From: Robiginitalea biformata HTCC2501
Lineage (GTDB): Bacteria; Bacteroidota; Bacteroidia; Flavobacteriales; Flavobacteriaceae
Reading direction: 5' to 3'
NCBI RefSeq assembly: GCF_000024125.1
Contig: NC_013222.1
Span: 620,001 to 684,000 of the forward strand
Length of the DNA: 64,000 nucleotides
The notes beneath the pieces were generated by a model. It was not told the origin of the DNA. It made no database searches and saw only the letters and a program-made list of their open reading frames with translations. The position numbers were made by a program, and so were the translations under genes. Below are positions 17,038-25,573 of this stretch, in pieces. The first letter of the stretch is position 1. The number at the start of each line of letters is the position of its first letter.

Positions 17038-17418
17038 ATGAAAAAGCACTACTTGCATGAGTTTTTGACAGACGATCGTAGATACATTAAAAAACAAAAG
17101 AGATCGAAGCCTTTAGAATCTAAAGAATTGTTCTACGAAATATTACAAGAGTGGGCTGAATGGAATGATCATTTGGCTTCTGAAAATCCCAAAATTGGAG
17201 ATGTGCCGACTGGAAATACTCGACTGATTCATTTGGATTTGAACAACAGCCGCTACTATTTGAACGGTGATACCAATCTCTCCGGAGTAAAAGAGTTCTT
17301 ACGAAACATGGATAGTCCCTGGAAAATTATACCCAATAATCGGGGAAGGATGAATAAGGTGACGAATGACAAGGAGGGAAGTGGAATTACAGGTTTCTTC
17401 CTTTATAAAGAGCTGTAG
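17038..17418 (+). CDS. Hypothetical cytoplasmic protein
   Basis: 126 residues, no signal peptide or membrane span. Two parts: a basic helical N-terminus (MKKHYLHEFLTDDRRYIKKQKRS, then KELFYEILQEWAEWNDHL) and a C-terminal part with NSRYYLNGDTNLSGVKEFLRN and SPWKIIPNNRGRMNKV. I do not recognise the family. AT-rich codon use resembles the island genes that follow rather than the GC-rich core. Confidence 0.5.
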   Translation: MKKHYLHEFLTDDRRYIKKQKRSKPLESKELFYEILQEWAEWNDHLASENPKIGDVPTGNTRLIHLDLNNSRYYLNGDTNLSGVKEFLRNMDSPWKIIPNNRGRMNKVTNDKEGSGITGFFLYKEL

Positions 17419-17538
17419 GGCATATCGCAAAGAGGAATTCCAACTAGAAATCAAAGCGGTCTATGATGATCGATTCAAAATTAACTAAAGACATGACTAT
17501 TGAGTTATTACTACATCATTTAGAATGTCGCGCTTGGG

Positions 17539-18156
17539 ATGCTTGAGAAAGGCATAAAATTTCTTCACACAATCACCCGCCCAAAAGATGGAGTTCGTGA
17601 ATCCGAGATTAAACAAATTTATTGTCCACAATGCAAGGAGTTCACCTTTTGGTTCATAGGTAAAGGAAAGGTTCGTATCAGTCGCAAATTGTTTATAACC
17701 CGGAATGAAATTCCGGATTTTGATCTAAAGGATCTAAAATCGGAACTGAGAACTAATTTGGAAAATCTGCAATCGATCCGGATTCAACTTAAGAAAGCTA
17801 CATCCAACATTTTAAGGCGAATGATAAGCCTCAATAAACTGAAATCCATACGACAAAAAGAGAACCGTTTAGTTGAACAATCAGCGGTATTGAAAATTGA
17901 TTTTACTCAATCCTTATTAAATATTCAGTTCTACAAGGACAACAACCCCATTCCAAGATGTTTAGAATGTGGAGGCATCGAACAAAATGCGAAACCCCCA
18001 ATACCAATTGCTCGGAATATGGACGTTTCTGATAATTCTATTCGAATCAATCCTGCTCCTTTGAATTGGTTCGTATATGAATATGATGAAATAGGAAATG
18101 CCAGAAAAATTGAGTTATTCAATCATCTTCATCCAATTTCTGCCTCTCCGATCTAG
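17539..18156 (+). CDS. Hypothetical protein with zinc-ribbon cysteine pairs
   Basis: 205 residues. Two knuckles, CPQC near residue 30 and CLEC near residue 140, are separated by a basic, probably coiled-coil segment (DLKDLKSELRTNLENLQSIRIQL and following). This looks like a split zinc ribbon with a helical insert, a shape found in some nucleic-acid-binding proteins, but I cannot name a family. A 17-residue frame (ATG 17492) ends in a TGA that overlaps the ATG of this gene, which could couple translation. The stop overlaps the end of the oxidoreductase remnant on the other strand (18153-18254). Confidence 0.5.
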   Translation: MLEKGIKFLHTITRPKDGVRESEIKQIYCPQCKEFTFWFIGKGKVRISRKLFITRNEIPDFDLKDLKSELRTNLENLQSIRIQLKKATSNILRRMISLNKLKSIRQKENRLVEQSAVLKIDFTQSLLNIQFYKDNNPIPRCLECGGIEQNAKPPIPIARNMDVSDNSIRINPAPLNWFVYEYDEIGNARKIELFNHLHPISASPI

Positions 18157-18254
18157 ATCTGAAATCTCCTATACTTTCTCTTTAAATACTTATTCGCCTT
18201 GCTTTCTTTAAAGCGGGCTTTTTTGGTATTCCAGTGCAGGGCTTCCCTGGGGAA
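18153..18254 (-). pseudogene. 3' remnant of a Gfo/Idh oxidoreductase gene (island edge)
   Basis: Translated on the minus strand this stretch gives 33 residues and a stop: FPREALHWNTKKARF, then KESKANKYLKRKYRRFQI. It aligns without gaps to the last 31 residues of the intact oxidoreductase at 29051-30388, with 24 of 31 identical. At DNA level the match runs about 95 bases at roughly 80 percent and this copy is more AT-rich. There is no upstream part of the gene. It marks the left edge of the 18.2-29.05 kb island, as the intact gene's 3' end marks the right edge, in the same orientation. Confidence 0.85.
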
Positions 18255-18317
18255 GGCGGATTTTTTCGGGATAGGGAATAGCGGCTAAAGGATTAGAATT
18301 TAATTTACGCTTACAAA

Positions 18318-19184
18318 TTATAGAATGCTCAATCTTTCCTTTACGAAAGGCCTGAAACTAAAATTAGTGTCGCCTAAGGTGTCTTTTAAATAAGTATCCC
18401 CTTCAATTCCAATACTGAGGTCGATTTTACCATTATCTTTTCGAGTGTTGAAAAAATTTTCCGGAGGGCTACATGAGTTCTTTGGTAAGTATATCCAAAT
18501 CAGTTCCTTCTTTTCTACCAAAAGTATATTTAACTCGCTCTCAAATTTTGATGGGGGAATGTTTAGCCACCAACGAGGCACGGACTTATTTATGTTCGAA
18601 AAGACTGTGTTCTTATGAAATAATCGAACATTTCCAATGGCATCATTAACGTGTTTGATTGCCGCTGACTTACCAATTTTTTGGGAATCAGAAGATAAGG
18701 AAGCTGGTGATGGACTTGGAATCGACCGTGAACTGAATGAATCCCTTTTAAGCTTCCTCAGCAGTGTTTCCAGTTCACTCATTTCAAGATCCTTAGCCAA
18801 CCCAATCATATGTAGATATGCTTTTTCAGCTTTGTCATCATCTATAGGTAGGTAATGGGCTGTCATATTTCTTACTTCTGCCAATTCATTGAAAATTGCG
18901 GGTAGGTTATGGCTCTTTTTTCCAAAGTGTTCCCAGAAAAATTCTTTTTTAGCTCCAATTGAAAAACTGTTCAAGTTCCCAAAGTCTATTAAGTATTCAG
19001 GAGTGAATCCCGCCTGAAGATTTTTGCCCCAGGCTTCTTGTAGTTGAGGAAGTAGTTTGTCAAAATATTTTCTTTCCCAGTTATCACCAAAGCGAGATTT
19101 CAATTCAGTTGAAATGAAGAGTCGCATCGCCTGTATGAATGCCCCTAGGGCGATAAATAAGTTAGTCTCCTTCCGTTCCATCAA
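18318..19184 (-). CDS. Swt1-like HEPN domain protein
   Basis: 288 residues. The N-terminal ~130 residues look like a Swt1-family HEPN domain: helices FIALGAFIQAMRLFISTELKSRF, WERKYFDKLLPQLQEAW, and the signature EVRNMTAHY with R105-N106-X3-H110, matching the R-X4-6-H RNase motif of HEPN proteins. A Ser/Pro-rich linker (~155-175) leads to a C-terminal domain of unknown type ending GDTNFSFRPF. HEPN ribonucleases are frequent effectors or partners in defence islands. It is divergent from the genes that lead into the ssp operon and could belong to the same defence island as an independent or auxiliary module. Confidence 0.6.
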   Translation of the reverse strand: MMERKETNLFIALGAFIQAMRLFISTELKSRFGDNWERKYFDKLLPQLQEAWGKNLQAGFTPEYLIDFGNLNSFSIGAKKEFFWEHFGKKSHNLPAIFNELAEVRNMTAHYLPIDDDKAEKAYLHMIGLAKDLEMSELETLLRKLKRDSFSSRSIPSPSPASLSSDSQKIGKSAAIKHVNDAIGNVRLFHKNTVFSNINKSVPRWWLNIPPSKFESELNILLVEKKELIWIYLPKNSCSPPENFFNTRKDNGKIDLSIGIEGDTYLKDTLGDTNFSFRPFVKERLSIL

Positions 19185-19374
19185 TACTATTCTAAAATTC
19201 TCATGACAATCATTTTATAAAGTTATAGGAAAGAATTAAATTTATTCCTGCATCAGGAACGCTAAGGCGCGTACCAACCGAGCATAAAAGCCACGGTGGT
19301 TCAGAATGCGGACGGTCGTCAAAAAAATAATTCCTTTCCAATGAGGATTTCTGATGCGTTAAAAGAAGAACGCT

Positions 19375-19755
19375 ATGATTTCCATTGTTACCAGCAAAAG
19401 ACTGAAAGTTCGCTTTGCCACCCTTATTATGCCTCTGGATTGCGTACTCAGGAATGAGGATGCCTTTTCCAGGTTTAATGAAGTCCAACAGCTTTGGGGC
19501 GTGCATAACAAGCAATTATTTCTGCAACACGAAATGTCGTGGCCGCCGCCCGGACTATTAAATCAGATTGAACAATTGCTCTGCCCTTTAGGCCTAGAAG
19601 AACTACGGGATTATGTCCTGGTACAGGACGTTCCATGGAATTACATCAATTCCGGCCAGAAACTGCCCGGCACTGAAAATTGTGCCTGGCTCGAATACGA
19701 AATCAATCAGCAAGGCACTTTTGTTTGGATGGATTCGGCAGATAAGGCCGATTAA
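19375..19755 (+). CDS. Small unknown protein, possibly degenerate
   Basis: 126 residues, unrecognised. The C-terminal ~80 residues look like a genuine soluble protein (LFLQHEMSWPPPGLLNQIEQ, LRDYVLVQDVPWNYINS, CAWLEYEINQQGTFVWMDSA). The first ~40 are less convincing (basic, with hydrophobic residues), so the true start may be a later codon or the gene may have lost its 5' end. It ends 13 bases before the next ATG. In the defence island it may be an accessory of the ssp operon or a leftover of an unrelated gene. Confidence 0.4.
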   Translation: MISIVTSKRLKVRFATLIMPLDCVLRNEDAFSRFNEVQQLWGVHNKQLFLQHEMSWPPPGLLNQIEQLLCPLGLEELRDYVLVQDVPWNYINSGQKLPGTENCAWLEYEINQQGTFVWMDSADKAD

Positions 19756-19768
19756 AAATTTCGGTCAA

Positions 19769-20221
19769 ATGAAAAATTCTATTGAATACTACAAGGAATA
19801 TGTCGACTTACTAGCGCAAAAATCTGACGATGAACTTATCTATTCTTTCAATGTTCAAGTGGGAAATTTCGGTTGGGGAGTTGCCCGTTCCGGGTATCTC
19901 TCAGCACTTCACAAAGTGCTCGAATTGAAGGAAATTGACTATTCGGAAATAGGAACTTCCAAAAGAATGAGCTATCGGAACCACGTATATTTAGTGGGTG
20001 ACAAACTCTTTTTGCTGAGTACGTTGCCTTATGAAAACCTCATAAATATTGTTTATAACTACCTGTGCTCCTTCTACTTAAACATCAAAAAGGAAGAAAT
20101 GAAATTAGAGCACGTCGACGAGAAGGCGCTTTTGATTAAAATCAATACTTTTCCATTTCTTGCCAGAATTACCTCCTCTTCACTTGCCGGGCTTGGTAAA
20201 GTTGAATACAACGGTAAATAA
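19769..20221 (+). CDS. Small unknown protein upstream of the ssp operon
   Basis: 150 residues from ATG 19769 (MKNSIEYYKEYVDLLAQKS); the reading frame is open further upstream but that part reads as a shadow of the gene before. It has a plausible mixed fold (SFNVQVGNFGWGVARSGYLSAL, YRNHVYLVGDKLFLL, ITSSSLAGLGKVEYNGK) with no signal peptide. I do not recognise it. It lies 125 bases upstream of sspB on the same strand and could be a regulator or immunity-type accessory; this is inference from position only. Confidence 0.5.
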   Translation: MKNSIEYYKEYVDLLAQKSDDELIYSFNVQVGNFGWGVARSGYLSALHKVLELKEIDYSEIGTSKRMSYRNHVYLVGDKLFLLSTLPYENLINIVYNYLCSFYLNIKKEEMKLEHVDEKALLIKINTFPFLARITSSSLAGLGKVEYNGK

Positions 20222-20345
20222 AATTTATCTCATCCTATAGATTCGGCAGGCATACACAGTTATCCACGCCCTGTTTATAACTCAGTGGCTTCCCTGATGG
20301 AGGATTGCATCCATTTGGCTAACTTGCATCATATTCCCTTTTCTA

Positions 20346-21242
20346 ATGCTACGATTTTCCGGTCATGACACTTTTCACTGCAAGGAGCAGTGGCTACTTA
20401 AAGGAATACAACTCATTGAACAACAAGGAGATGCCAACGCTTTGAAAAAGGAGTCTGCTATATCTAAATTAGGTGTTGGAAAAAATATGGTTCGGTCTAT
20501 TCAACATTGGCTGAAGGCCTTTGATTTAGCTAATGAAGAAGATGGAAGCCTAAAGCCTCTCTCCCATTTGATTTTTATTTCTGAAGAATTAGATCCATAC
20601 CTTGAAAATGAAAACTCACTTTGGATCCTCCAGTATCATCTTTGCGCTCATAAGTACGCCTCCATTTTTCATCTGATATTTTCCGAATATTTTTTAAAGA
20701 AGGCCTCTTTGGAGTTTACAGAATCACAGGTCATCGCCTTCCTTGAGCGAAAAATTGCAGATGAAAATCACCGAAAAACCTCTCCAAAAACACTCTCTGC
20801 AGATTTCAAGGTATTCGTCAAAACGTATTTAGTTGCCGACAAGAATTATAGAAATATTGAGGATGACTTCAGTGCTCCCCTATTAGGTTTGAACCTATTA
20901 AAGGAAACTGGCAAAAGAAATTCACAAAATGAACGCGTATTTCGAATTAATCGGAATGAGCAAGAGGGCTTATCTGAAGAGGTTTTTGCGTATGGCATAT
21001 TGATTCATTTTCCTGATGAAGTCTCCTTGGGCCTAGATCGTATCCGAAATACCGTGTCTGCCTATTTTTGTTTGAGCAATGAGGGCCTCGAATTAAAAAT
21101 CAGCAACCTCTGTAATAAATACCCGGATCACTTTGTCTACAAAGAGGATGCCGGCATCAAACAACTCCAAATTAAAAAGAACGAAGAAGCAATTCGGATG
21201 AACTTCCTTAAGCGCAGTTATGACTATGTCCTACACAGTTAA
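20346..21242 (+). CDS. sspB: SspB-like DUF4007 protein (single-strand phosphorothioation)
   Basis: 298 residues. The opening LRFSGHDTFHCKEQWLLKG and the following helical segment KLGVGKNMVRSIQHWLKAF are hallmarks of DUF4007, the domain of SspB. In characterised systems SspB nicks DNA at the modification site and acts with SspC (ATPase) and SspD (sulfur activation) to place a phosphorothioate on one strand. The GVGKNM segment resembles a recognition helix more than a P-loop. The stop overlaps the next gene start by 23 bases, so sspB and sspC are translationally coupled. No promoter could be assigned in the 124 bases upstream. The assignment rests on the domain plus the full set of partner genes. 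Confidence 0.88.
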   Translation: MLRFSGHDTFHCKEQWLLKGIQLIEQQGDANALKKESAISKLGVGKNMVRSIQHWLKAFDLANEEDGSLKPLSHLIFISEELDPYLENENSLWILQYHLCAHKYASIFHLIFSEYFLKKASLEFTESQVIAFLERKIADENHRKTSPKTLSADFKVFVKTYLVADKNYRNIEDDFSAPLLGLNLLKETGKRNSQNERVFRINRNEQEGLSEEVFAYGILIHFPDEVSLGLDRIRNTVSAYFCLSNEGLELKISNLCNKYPDHFVYKEDAGIKQLQIKKNEEAIRMNFLKRSYDYVLHS

Positions 21243-24200
21243 CGTTTCTACCAACATCATCCGTGATAAGGATAAGGAGATAGATTATATCGTAACCCCC
21301 AATGCTAAGGAGATCTTTGACCGCATGTTCTTGCACAATTACAGTGCCCAGAAGTCATTCAATCTCATTGGAAACTATGGCACAGGAAAATCCACCTTCC
21401 TTTGGGCGCTTCAAAAGCAACTAAGTGGCGAGAAAAATTTCTTTGGAGATGCCCTGCAACCAGAAACGGAATATAAGTTTATTCGATGTATCGGGGAAGA
21501 TGCTTCCCTCTATTCCGTCTTGGGAGGCAAACTAAAGCTCAGAGGAGAGCGCACTTCCGAAAAAATATTGAGCTCTTTGGAGCGTAGAAGAAAGACTCTC
21601 GAAAAAAAGGGGAAGGGATTAATTCTTGTAATTGACGAGTTCGGAAAAATTCTAGAACACGTTGCCAAAAAAAAGGATACCCGAGAGCTCTACTTACTGC
21701 AACAGATTTCCGAATGGGCCAACGATGGGGAAAACCAGGTATACTTCGTAATTACCCTTCATCAGTCTTTTACAAGTTATGGCACCCAACTTTCGAGTCA
21801 AGAAAAGCTCGAATGGGAGAAAGTCAAAGGTCGGTTTACCGATTTATTGTTCAATGAACCCGTTGAACAACTTCTCTTTTTCGCTGCCAAGCGTCTGGAA
21901 CAATTCGAGATGCCTCGGTTGATACAGAAGCGATTCATAGGTTTGGAACAGCTCATAATAAAATCGAAGCTTGTTGGGGCACATTTAAAGCATGATCCAA
22001 CACTCAGCAACGCCCTCTACCCATTGGATTGGCTCTCTGCCAATATTTTGGTGAACTCCTTGCAGCGCTATGGACAAAATGAGCGATCCCTATTCTCATT
22101 TTTAAATGACGATAATTCTTATTCGATCCATCAATCCGAATCAGAATTCTATAGCGTTCCAAAAGTTTTTGATTACTTGCTCAACACGATACCGTCCGAA
22201 ATATCAAGCCCAGACAATCCACATAGAGCCCAGTGGCACTCTACTTTTCGGGCCCTCGAGCGTATTGAACTGCTCTTTGAAGAGCACTTTCAGCTCGCCT
22301 CAGATATTGTGAAGACCATCGGCTTGGCAAACATTTTCTCTAAGGCTGGTGGCAGATTTGATGCCCCCTTTATTTCCGAATACTTCCGATTGACTCAAGA
22401 GGTCGATATTACGGAAATGCTCCGAAAAATGGAAAAAGCTGGGTTGATTCGATTCTATAGGCACAGCAATAAAATTAATTTCCTCGAGGGAACCGATTTA
22501 GACCTCGAGCAGGAATTAATTTCCATTTCTAAGGAGATCAATCCAAATTTTGGAATAGCTCCAGAAATAGAAAGGCGTATTGAACTTCCCATCGTTATGG
22601 CCAAGAAGTTCAGCTTTCAAACAGGCACTTCCCGTTTCTTTTCCTTTAGAGTGCTCTCTAAGCTAAAAGATGTTAAAGATGCAGAGGGTTATTTGGATGG
22701 ATATATTTCTTTGGTATTTGACGATGTATCTCTCGATCAATTGGTAGAAACCTCGCAGAGCACCCTAAATAATATTTTCGTTCATTATCAAAACTTTGAG
22801 AAGATCCGTGAGGTAATTTTTACAATAAAAAAGTTCGATCTGCTTATTGAAAAGCATAAATCAGATAGCAACGCAATCAAGTTGCTTACTGAAGAGCGTT
22901 TGTTTTATAACCAAGAGTTGCAAGATTTAGTCCTGCAACAATTATTTGCAACTGAGCAAAATCAATGGGTTTATGGAGGTAAGGTTTTTCAAGTCTCTTC
23001 CAAAGAGGCTTTATATCAAAAACTCAATGAAATTTGCTTTGAGCTATATTCCGACACCCCCATTTTCAAGAATGAGCTTATTAATCGAGAGCACTTATCG
23101 CCCCCCATCAATGCCGCCAAAAAACATCTAATACGCGCCATATTAGAGAATGAACATCAGCAAGATTTGGGCTTTGAGGAGGATCGCTTTCCACCTGAAA
23201 AATCAATTTACATTTCCCTGCTTCGCGAAATGGGCATGCATTCCTTCAATTCAGAATTCGGGTATTATGAATTGGGAGAACCTTTTGAAGAAAGTGGTAT
23301 AAAAAATCTCTGGAGCGTTTCTGTAAAATTTCTGGAGTCTTGTAAAAGCAATAAGAGAAGCCTTGTCGATTTTTATGACGCCTTACTTAAAACGCCTCTT
23401 AAACTAAAGCGTGGGCTAATCGATTTTTGGATTCCCATTTTCCTGCTCACTAAAAAAGAGGATTATGCCCTTTTCCATAGAGAAGGGGGATTCATCCCCT
23501 TTTTGAATGAGGACACGTTGGACCTAATTAATCGCAAGCCCCAAGATTTTTACATTAAGAGTTACAATGTTTCCGGTTTGCGGCTGAACCTATTGGAAGG
23601 CTATAAAGAGCTGGTTCAATTAAACTCCAACAATGAAGTGGGTAACCGCTCTACCTTTTTAAGTATCTTCTCAAATTTTCTTAGGTTTCAACGGTCCCTC
23701 AATGCCTACACGTTAGGAACAACCAATCTATCGGCAGAAGCTATCCGCTTGCGAGAAGCCATCGTTTCTGCCAAGGATCCTGAACGTGCATTATTTGTGG
23801 AATTTCCAAATGCCTTGGGATACCCAAATCTTTCCCAGGAAGAGGATCCAGAAATACTAAGTAGTTATACCAGTCAGTTGCAAAGTGCTATCCGAGAGAT
23901 TCGAACGGCTTTTGACAGCCTCGTCGATCGGCTTGAGGCGACCCTTATCGAAGCCTTTCATTGTGAATCCTCAGAATTTTTAACCTACAAATCAGAGATA
24001 GCCCATAAGCTACGAAGTGTAGATCCGAATGCCCTAGGCAGTAAGCAAGGCATTTACCTTAAGCGTTTAATTTCTCCCTTGGACGACCGAGAAAGTTGGT
24101 TGAAATCCGTGCTAGACGTTGTGTTGGGAAAGGGGATTGAAAATCTGATGGACGTAGAGGAGCCCATATTGCAGCAGCAGATTAAGGACCGCTCACAAAG

Positions 24201-24453
24201 CCTCTTAAAGGCGGCAGATATACACGAATACAACAAAACCGATTCCAACACGCGCATGTATGCTTTTAGCTTGTATGAGGCATCCGGTGAGTCCCTGCAC
24301 GATCGCTTTATCATTCCCGATGCTATCTCTGAAAAGGAAACGGAAGAGGAAACCCGCATCCGTAAAGCGCTTATGGATCTCGAAGGGAATCGAAGACAAA
24401 AAATACTCTTAGATTTATTGCGCAAAGAACTTCAAACCAAATCTAATGAATAA
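21220..24453 (+). CDS. sspC: SspC-like ATPase
   Basis: 1,077 residues. Walker A GNYGTGKS at residues 51-58 and Walker B LILVIDE at 134-140, followed by a large alpha-helical body without other recognised motifs. Size and layout recall the large ATPases of BREX and related defence systems, but the neighbours place it as SspC. In the family it is an ATPase needed for phosphorothioate insertion, probably driving conformational work with SspB and SspD. Alternative starts exist (ATG 21226 gives MSYTVNVST). It overlaps sspB by 23 bases and sspD by 8, a tight operon. Whether this length is normal for SspC I cannot tell from memory. Confidence 0.8.
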   Translation: MTMSYTVNVSTNIIRDKDKEIDYIVTPNAKEIFDRMFLHNYSAQKSFNLIGNYGTGKSTFLWALQKQLSGEKNFFGDALQPETEYKFIRCIGEDASLYSVLGGKLKLRGERTSEKILSSLERRRKTLEKKGKGLILVIDEFGKILEHVAKKKDTRELYLLQQISEWANDGENQVYFVITLHQSFTSYGTQLSSQEKLEWEKVKGRFTDLLFNEPVEQLLFFAAKRLEQFEMPRLIQKRFIGLEQLIIKSKLVGAHLKHDPTLSNALYPLDWLSANILVNSLQRYGQNERSLFSFLNDDNSYSIHQSESEFYSVPKVFDYLLNTIPSEISSPDNPHRAQWHSTFRALERIELLFEEHFQLASDIVKTIGLANIFSKAGGRFDAPFISEYFRLTQEVDITEMLRKMEKAGLIRFYRHSNKINFLEGTDLDLEQELISISKEINPNFGIAPEIERRIELPIVMAKKFSFQTGTSRFFSFRVLSKLKDVKDAEGYLDGYISLVFDDVSLDQLVETSQSTLNNIFVHYQNFEKIREVIFTIKKFDLLIEKHKSDSNAIKLLTEERLFYNQELQDLVLQQLFATEQNQWVYGGKVFQVSSKEALYQKLNEICFELYSDTPIFKNELINREHLSPPINAAKKHLIRAILENEHQQDLGFEEDRFPPEKSIYISLLREMGMHSFNSEFGYYELGEPFEESGIKNLWSVSVKFLESCKSNKRSLVDFYDALLKTPLKLKRGLIDFWIPIFLLTKKEDYALFHREGGFIPFLNEDTLDLINRKPQDFYIKSYNVSGLRLNLLEGYKELVQLNSNNEVGNRSTFLSIFSNFLRFQRSLNAYTLGTTNLSAEAIRLREAIVSAKDPERALFVEFPNALGYPNLSQEEDPEILSSYTSQLQSAIREIRTAFDSLVDRLEATLIEAFHCESSEFLTYKSEIAHKLRSVDPNALGSKQGIYLKRLISPLDDRESWLKSVLDVVLGKGIENLMDVEEPILQQQIKDRSQSLLKAADIHEYNKTDSNTRMYAFSLYEASGESLHDRFIIPDAISEKETEEETRIRKALMDLEGNRRQKILLDLLRKELQTKSNE

Positions 24454-25573
24454 GGTCAATCATGTATTAGGGATTTCTGGTGGGAAGGATAGCGCTGCGC
24501 TGGCAATTTACCTTCGAAGGTCCTATCCGGAACTGGATATTGATTTTTATACCTGCGATACCGGGAAGGAGCTAGACGAGACCTATGATCTTATCGAGCG
24601 TCTAAATTCGGTTTTGGGCAAAGAGATTCGCCTATACAGGTCGATGGACGAGGAGAACTCGCCTATGAAGAATCCATTTGATCATTTTTTAGCGCTTTAC
24701 GGCGGCTATTTACCTTCGGCTACCTCTAGGTGGTGTACCAAAAAAATGAAGCTAGAACCCTTTGAAAATGAAATTGGGGATACTCCGACCGTTTCGTACG
24801 TTGGGATACGTGGCGATGAAAATCGGGAAGGCTATATCTCGAAAAAAGAAAATATTCAAACCATCTTTCCATTTCGAAAAAATATCTGGAGCTCCGACGT
24901 TGTAAAAAAGATCCTGAGCAACGAAAATATCTCTCAACTAGAAGCACTTTATCGCAATCATGGAGAATCTCCCTCCATTGAGTCACTACTCAAACAAGTG
25001 GCGAAGCCAATAAGTCCTAAATTTACTCAAAGCCAAAAACTCAACGTCCTTTTAGAAACAAACGTAAAGCTATTTAACCGTGTGGTTTTTGAATTTTTAA
25101 AAGACACAGACTACCCTGTGGGCAAACTAAAGGAGTTTCCATTAATTGATAATGATGACATCATTGTTCTGCAAGACGTATTTGACATTCTCGAAAATTC
25201 GGGTGTGGGGGTTCCAGCCTACTACCAACCCCTTGAATACACCGTAGAAATCGATGGAGAGCTTAAGCATGGGGCCTATTCACGTAGTAGATCGGGTTGC
25301 TTTTTCTGCTTTTATCAACAAAAGATTGAGTGGGTTTGGCTACTAGAACAGCACACCGATCTCTACGAGAAAGCCATTGAGTACGAGAAGGAAGGCTATA
25401 CCTGGATGGACGAATCGCTAGAAGATCTCAGAAAACCGGAACGCGTAGCTTCCATTAAAAGGGAGCATTATCGAAGAATGCAGCGTCAAAGCCAGCGATC
25501 CAGAACGGGCGTGACTTGGCAAGATGAAATTTTGCAGGCCGAAGGGGAGGGTTGTGCGAGTTGCTTTATTTAA
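24446..25573 (+). CDS. sspD: SspD-like PAPS-reductase family ATP pyrophosphatase
   Basis: 375 residues of the DndC/PAPS reductase family. The PP-loop SGGKDS is at 11-16, which binds ATP; SRWCTKKMK holds C97; VGIRGDENR follows at ~119-127. Further Cys lie at 285 and 288 (CFFC) and at the very C-terminus (C370, C373), which together with C97 could hold an Fe-S cluster or carry persulfide, as in DndC. The enzyme is expected to activate the DNA backbone with ATP using sulfur from SspA. It is the last gene of the sspBCD operon. Its end overlaps the end of the convergent sspE by 8 bases. Confidence 0.88.
   Translation: MNKVNHVLGISGGKDSAALAIYLRRSYPELDIDFYTCDTGKELDETYDLIERLNSVLGKEIRLYRSMDEENSPMKNPFDHFLALYGGYLPSATSRWCTKKMKLEPFENEIGDTPTVSYVGIRGDENREGYISKKENIQTIFPFRKNIWSSDVVKKILSNENISQLEALYRNHGESPSIESLLKQVAKPISPKFTQSQKLNVLLETNVKLFNRVVFEFLKDTDYPVGKLKEFPLIDNDDIIVLQDVFDILENSGVGVPAYYQPLEYTVEIDGELKHGAYSRSRSGCFFCFYQQKIEWVWLLEQHTDLYEKAIEYEKEGYTWMDESLEDLRKPERVASIKREHYRRMQRQSQRSRTGVTWQDEILQAEGEGCASCFI

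Noticed and set aside
21220..24453. A BrxC-like ATPase of a BREX system
   Set aside because: No PglZ phosphatase, BrxX methyltransferase or BrxL is nearby, and the neighbours fit Ssp.
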